A program made the position numbers and the translations under genes. Shown here in pieces: positions 60,322 to 64,000 of a stretch of DNA of 64,000 nucleotides (position 1 is the stretch's first letter; each line of letters opens with the position of its first letter). This DNA comes from Litorivita sp040371945. Lineage in GTDB: Bacteria; Pseudomonadota; Alphaproteobacteria; Rhodobacterales; Rhodobacteraceae. Below the pieces are notes generated by a model that saw only the letters and a list, made by a program, of their open reading frames with translations, did no database searches and was not told where the DNA came from. The stretch is from positions 186,001-250,000 of the forward strand of contig NZ_BAABWS010000001.1 of the NCBI RefSeq assembly GCF_040371945.1, read 5' to 3'.

Positions 60322-61692
60322 ATGAGCGAATGGCAAAAAACCGACTGGCGGACCAAACCGCGGGTTCAGATGCCGGATTATGTGGATCAGGGCGCGCTGG
60401 AGGCTGTGGAGGCCCAACTGTCCAAATATCCGCCGCTCGTCTTTGCGGGCGAGGCACGGCGTTTGAAATCGCAACTGGGCGCGGCCGCGCGCGGCGAGGC
60501 GTTTTTGCTGCAAGGTGGCGATTGCGCCGAGAGCTTTGACCAGTTCAGCGCCGATGGCATTCGCGACACCTTTAAGGTGATGTTGCAAATGGCGATGGTT
60601 CTGACCTTCGGGGCCAAGGTGCCGGTGGTCAAAGTCGGCCGTATGGCGGGGCAATTCGCCAAACCGCGCAGCGCCCCGACCGAAACCGTCGATGGTATCG
60701 AACTGCCCAGCTACCGCGGCGATATCATCAACGAATTGGATTTCACCTCCGAGGCGCGGATTCCGGACCCCAAGAAGATGCTGCAAGCCTATACGCAGGC
60801 GGCGGCGACCTTGAACCTGCTGCGCGCTTTCTCGACGGGTGGCTATGCCGATGTGCATCAGGTGCATGCTTGGACGCTTGGATTTACCGAGGGCGAGAAA
60901 GCGGCGAAATACCGCGAGATGGCGAACCGCATTTCCGACACGCTGGATTTCATGAAGGCGGCGGGCGTGGATTCGGCCAGCTCTTCGGCCCTGCATACGG
61001 TCAGCTTCTATACCTCGCATGAGGCGCTGCTTTTGGAATATGAAGAGGCGCTGACGCGGCTCGACAGCACCTCGGGCAACTGGCTGGCGGGATCAGGTCA
61101 CATGGTTTGGATCGGTGATCGCACCCGCCAACCGGACGGCGCCCATGTCGAATATTGCCGCGGTGTGCTCAACCCGATCGGCCTCAAATGCGGCCCCTCG
61201 ATGACGGCCGAGGACCTCAAGGTGCTGATGGCCAAGCTCAACCCCAACAACGAGGCGGGCCGTTTGACCTTGATCGCGCGCTTTGGCGCGGGCAGCGTGG
61301 GCGAACATCTGCCGCGTTTGATCAAAACCGTGCAAGAAGAGGGGGCCAATGTGCTTTGGACCTGTGATCCGATGCATGGCAATACGATCAAATCCTCGAC
61401 CGGTTATAAAACACGGCCCTTTGAAAGCGTGCTGCGCGAGGTGCGTGAATTCTTTGGCGTGCATAATGCCGAAGGCACCGTTCCGAGCGGCGTGCATTTC
61501 GAGATGACCGGCCAGGACGTGACCGAATGCACCGGCGGCGTGCGCGCCGTGAGCGAAGAAAACCTCTCGGACCGCTATCACACGGCTTGCGATCCGCGCC
61601 TTAATGCGTCGCAATCTTTGGAGCTGGCCTTCCTCGTCGCCGAAGAGCTGTCGAGCCGGCGCAGCAGCGCCGAGGCGGCCAAAGCCGGTTAA
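60322..61692 (+). CDS. Class II DAHP synthase (3-deoxy-7-phosphoheptulonate synthase)
   Basis: First step of the shikimate pathway: phosphoenolpyruvate plus erythrose 4-phosphate gives DAHP. The 456-residue protein is the class II (plant/actinobacterial) type: QGGDCAESF (64-72), KVGRMAGQFAKPRS (104-117), GYADVHQVHAW, GPSMTAEDLK and the C-terminal DPMHGNT and CDPRLNASQSLELAFL. GGAG lies just before ATG 60322. It stands alone, ending at a perfect-palindrome terminator. Confidence 0.96.
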   Translation: MSEWQKTDWRTKPRVQMPDYVDQGALEAVEAQLSKYPPLVFAGEARRLKSQLGAAARGEAFLLQGGDCAESFDQFSADGIRDTFKVMLQMAMVLTFGAKVPVVKVGRMAGQFAKPRSAPTETVDGIELPSYRGDIINELDFTSEARIPDPKKMLQAYTQAAATLNLLRAFSTGGYADVHQVHAWTLGFTEGEKAAKYREMANRISDTLDFMKAAGVDSASSSALHTVSFYTSHEALLLEYEEALTRLDSTSGNWLAGSGHMVWIGDRTRQPDGAHVEYCRGVLNPIGLKCGPSMTAEDLKVLMAKLNPNNEAGRLTLIARFGAGSVGEHLPRLIKTVQEEGANVLWTCDPMHGNTIKSSTGYKTRPFESVLREVREFFGVHNAEGTVPSGVHFEMTGQDVTECTGGVRAVSEENLSDRYHTACDPRLNASQSLELAFLVAEELSSRRSSAEAAKAG

Positions 61693-61741
61693 GCGCCGAT
61701 GCGCGGTATTAAGAGTGCCGCGCAATCCATTGAATAAAAAG

Positions 61742-61771
61742 AAAAACGCGAGGCAATTGCCTCGCGTTTTT
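61742..61771. terminator. Perfect palindromic terminator between DAHP synthase and the PAS gene
   Basis: AAAAACGCGAGGCA-AT-TGCCTCGCGTTTTT is a 30-bp perfect palindrome flanked by A and T tracts, between convergent transcripts. Confidence 0.92.
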
Positions 61772-61863
61772 GTCTGCAGCCCCTGCGTCTCTCTTGGGTA
61801 AGCGCGCGGGCATGGGCAGACTGGCCCAGACCATTCAGCCAGAGCGATCGGGCATAGCCCGTA

Positions 61864-62601
61864 TCAATCGCCCGATTTGACCAAACGCAGATAGGTGACA
61901 TTGCCTTTGGTGGTCGGCGCTTGCGGCTGGTCCGGCTCGGAGGCGCTGAACACCTCGCTGGGCGCGGAGAAGCCGAGCGGCTTGACCGGCGCGGCTGCGG
62001 CGGGGGTCTCGATCTCGGGCAAAACGCCTTCATCGGGCGTATGGGCGCCTTTGGCCCCGCCAATGGCGCGGGTGCGGGTGCCGGTGATGTCGAAACGGCG
62101 CGGGGTGCGGCCAACCGAGCCGCGGGTCGCAAAACATCCCAAAATCCGCGTCACATCGCCCAGATCGCTTTTGAGCGGCAACAACAACAGCCGCCCTTCG
62201 ATCGCGGGCTTGCCAATGCCGCCTTCGGCCACAACGTCCAGTTCGACAATCGACGGGCCGTCAAAGACGTCTTCCATCTTCTCGGAAATGGTTTTGCGTG
62301 CCGCAGGGGTGAAGAGCGCCGAAATCGGCATGCCGCGCACTTCCATGCCCATCAATTCGGTCAAATGCGACCCCGCGATGCGCAAACGCGCGATGCCAGG
62401 CGCGATACGTTCGAGGATAAAGGCAAACTCCAAGGCCCGCTCGATACCGCGCGGATCGATCTCGGAGCGGCGCGGCATCAATCGCGTGCCCCGCAACCCG
62501 TTCCAATAGGCTTCAACTTCTGCAATCACCGGAAAGCGCAGATCATTTTGAAACCGCGCCATGCTGATGATGTTTTTGCTGTCCTGTTGCACGTTGTTCA
62601 T
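61864..62601 (-). CDS. PAS_5-type PAS-domain protein
   Basis: A 245-residue soluble protein. Residues about 15-155 form a PAS_5 domain (VIAEVEAYWNGLRGTRLMPRRSEIDPRGIERALEFAFILERI, LRIAGSHLTELMGMEVRGM). The remainder is a low-complexity Pro/Ala/Ser tail. The family is common in Rhodobacterales and Rhizobiales with unknown function. MNNVQQ is the start; MARFQ, 13 codons later, is an alternative. The upstream region has near-CtrA sites. Confidence 0.82.
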   Translation of the reverse strand: MNNVQQDSKNIISMARFQNDLRFPVIAEVEAYWNGLRGTRLMPRRSEIDPRGIERALEFAFILERIAPGIARLRIAGSHLTELMGMEVRGMPISALFTPAARKTISEKMEDVFDGPSIVELDVVAEGGIGKPAIEGRLLLLPLKSDLGDVTRILGCFATRGSVGRTPRRFDITGTRTRAIGGAKGAHTPDEGVLPEIETPAAAAPVKPLGFSAPSEVFSASEPDQPQAPTTKGNVTYLRLVKSGD

Positions 62602-62921
62602 CCTTATATCTCACCGAGAAACTATCAGCTTTGCGCCCTCAGGGGGTTAACAAAGTCCTAATATCTCTTACCCAAGTGTGAATATGGCACAGGTTATCGA
62701 AAATTGGTGCTAAATTTCCGCCAATGGTTAACGCCCGCTTAGGCGCAGCACGCCCGCCACGCAGCATTGGACAGCGGCGCGCGTTTATCTTAGGCATAGG
62801 CACAAATGGCGGCGGATCGCGATAATCGCCCTGCGCGCCGCTATATATAGTGATGCGCAAGCGCCGCGAAGGTCCGCCATTGCGCAAGCCGACGCCGAAG
62901 CAAAAAGGGAGCAGCCCGCGC
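62602..62921. other. Divergent intergenic region with CtrA-like sites
   Basis: 320 bp between the PAS gene and yicC. TTAA-N7-CTAA (62647-62661) and TTAA-N7-TTAG (62728-62742) each miss the CtrA consensus TTAA-N7-TTAA by one base. CTATATATAGT (62840-62850) also occurs at 46431-46441 and may be a -10. No gene seen. Confidence 0.45.
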
Positions 62922-63812
62922 GTGAGACAGTCAATGACAGGATTTGCCGCCGCCAAGGGCGCGCATGGGGCCTATAGCTGGACATGGGAAATCCGCTCGG
63001 TCAATGCCAAGGGGCTGGATCTGCGCCTGCGCGTGCCCGATTGGATCGAGGGGCTCGAAGCGGCGCTGCGCGCGCAGATCGGCAAACGGCTCCAGCGCGG
63101 CAATGTCACCTTGAATTTGCGCCTCTCGCGCAGCGACGAAGGCGGCACAATGGCGCTCAACGCGGCGCAGCTCGCGTCGGTTCTCAGCGCCATGGCCGAG
63201 ATCGAACATCAAGCCATGGAGCGCGGCCTGTCGCTGGCGCCCGCCAATGCCGCCGATATTGTCGCCCTCCGCGGCGTCTTGGAAACCGCCGCCCCCGAAA
63301 GCGACAGCGCCGCTTTGTTGCAGGTCTTGCTTGGCGACATCCCCCCCGTTTTGGACAGTTTCATCGAGATGCGCGCCAAGGAAGGCCAAGCCTTGGAAGC
63401 GGTTTTGCGCGGGCAACTGGACGAGATCGAAGCGCTGACCGAAGCGGCCGAGAGCGCCGCCAAGGCCCGCCAGCCGCAGGTTGCCGAAACGCTCAAGGCC
63501 AATCTGGCCGCCGTCATGGACAATAGCGAAGGCGCCGATCCGGCCCGCGTAGCGCAAGAGCTGGCGCTTTTGGCGGTCAAATCCGACGTCACCGAAGAGA
63601 TCGACCGCCTGCGCGCACATATCATTGCTGCGCGCGATCTGCTGGGCCAGAGCGGCCCCGTGGGGCGCAAGCTGGATTTCCTCACCCAAGAGTTCAACCG
63701 CGAGGCCAATACCCTTTGCTCCAAAGCTGGCGCGGTGGATTTGACCCGCATCGGGTTGGACCTCAAGGCGGTGATCGACCGGCTGCGCGAACAAGTTCAG
63801 AATATGGAGTAA
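62922..63812 (+). CDS. YicC-family endoribonuclease-like protein
   Basis: A 296-residue YicC/YloC protein. QSMTGFAAAKG (3-13) is the family N-terminus, preceded by a GTG start (62922) with GGGAG upstream; ATG 62934 is the fallback. The C-terminal DUF1732 has EEIDRLRAHI, GRKLDFLTQEFNREANTLCSKA and a metal-binding-like acidic patch. E. coli YicC is an endoribonuclease that promotes degradation of the small RNA RyhB. gmk starts 7 bp downstream, the usual yicC-gmk pair. Confidence 0.93.
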   Translation: MRQSMTGFAAAKGAHGAYSWTWEIRSVNAKGLDLRLRVPDWIEGLEAALRAQIGKRLQRGNVTLNLRLSRSDEGGTMALNAAQLASVLSAMAEIEHQAMERGLSLAPANAADIVALRGVLETAAPESDSAALLQVLLGDIPPVLDSFIEMRAKEGQALEAVLRGQLDEIEALTEAAESAAKARQPQVAETLKANLAAVMDNSEGADPARVAQELALLAVKSDVTEEIDRLRAHIIAARDLLGQSGPVGRKLDFLTQEFNREANTLCSKAGAVDLTRIGLDLKAVIDRLREQVQNME

Positions 63813-63819
63813 GCAGGCC

Positions 63820-64000
63820 ATGTCCGCCGATACCGCCCGCCGCGGGCTTTTGATCATCCTCTCCTCGCCCTCGGGCGCGGGAAAATCGACCTTGGCCAAA
63901 CGCCTGCGCCTTTGGGATGACAGCATCCGCTTTTCCGTCTCGGCCACAACGCGCAAACCGCGCGCGGGCGAGACACATGGCACCGATTACTATTTCCACA
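63820..64000 (+). CDS. gmk: Guanylate kinase, N-terminal part (cut by window edge)
   Basis: Sixty codons are visible before the window ends. They translate to MSADTARRGLLIILSSPSGA and then GKSTLAKRLR, the P-loop SSPSGAGKST of guanylate kinase, followed by SVSATTRKPRAGETHG, the GMP-binding loop. Phosphorylates GMP to GDP. AGGCC is upstream; the gene follows yicC closely. Confidence 0.96.
   Translation, partial: MSADTARRGLLIILSSPSGAGKSTLAKRLRLWDDSIRFSVSATTRKPRAGETHGTDYYFH

Overview
This looks like chromosomal core sequence from a high-GC alphaproteobacterium of the Rhodobacterales (Roseobacter/Rhodobacter type). The evidence is a ChpT phosphotransferase, an ornithine-lipid olsB-olsA pair, a Cox15-type haem A synthase, a usg protein, an IscR without the usual cysteine cluster heading an Irr-box-controlled suf operon, a class II DAHP synthase, a VPLPA-CTERM protein and an L21 with an alphaproteobacterial C-terminal extension. 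I see no insertion sequences, prophage, CRISPR array or clearly broken genes. The two edge genes (an ArsJ-like transporter and gmk) are cut only by the window.

Layout. 1-3455: end of an ArsJ-like exporter, a sortable CTERM surface protein, tRNA-Ser(CGA) and a secreted DUF2059 protein. 3700-8839: rplU-rpmA with its terminator, then an acetyltransferase, obgE, proB and proA. 8918-16131: chpT, a DUF3553 gene, olsBA behind a tandem palindromic repeat, a ThiE-like protein, a SpoU/TrmJ-type RNA methylase, ctaA, an M32 carboxypeptidase and a small DUF6614 gene. 16289-26980: gyrA, usg, a SYLF lipoprotein, hemB, a small membrane protein, mfd, an HD hydrolase and an alpha/beta hydrolase. 27020-35721: a promoter overlapped by an Irr/ICE-like box and the long suf operon (iscR, cysteine desulfurase, sufB, ybjQ-like, methyltransferase-like, sufC, sufD, two membrane genes, sufS). 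35736-36867: a TetR/thioesterase operon with a TAGACC-N4-GGTCTA operator that recurs elsewhere in the window. 37002-37120: tRNA-Arg(CCG).

37230-45462: the most unusual block. An AraC regulator is divergent from a ribose-type ABC importer in which one permease is fused to an SMP-30/strictosidine-synthase-like beta-propeller, followed by a second soluble propeller and a double ATPase. This suggests uptake coupled to lactone or ester processing on the cytoplasmic side. 45574-50732: a Tat-exported DUF882 protein, an L,D-transpeptidase, and lpxD with its own ACP and ketoacyl synthase. 50817-53628: ialB and a HerA-like ATPase, separated by about 600 bp carrying two candidate minus-strand small RNAs, one with two anti-Shine-Dalgarno motifs and a strong intrinsic terminator. 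53645-60093: a livKGFHM-type branched-chain amino-acid (or amide) importer and a GlxA-type AraC regulator. 60322-64000: DAHP synthase, a PAS-domain protein, yicC and the start of gmk.

All functional calls come from reading the translated sequence and recalled family features; no database search was run. The strongest leads for new biology are the permease-propeller fusion cassette, the two candidate small RNAs at 51653-52004, the tandem dyads upstream of olsBA, and the recurring TetR-type palindromes.
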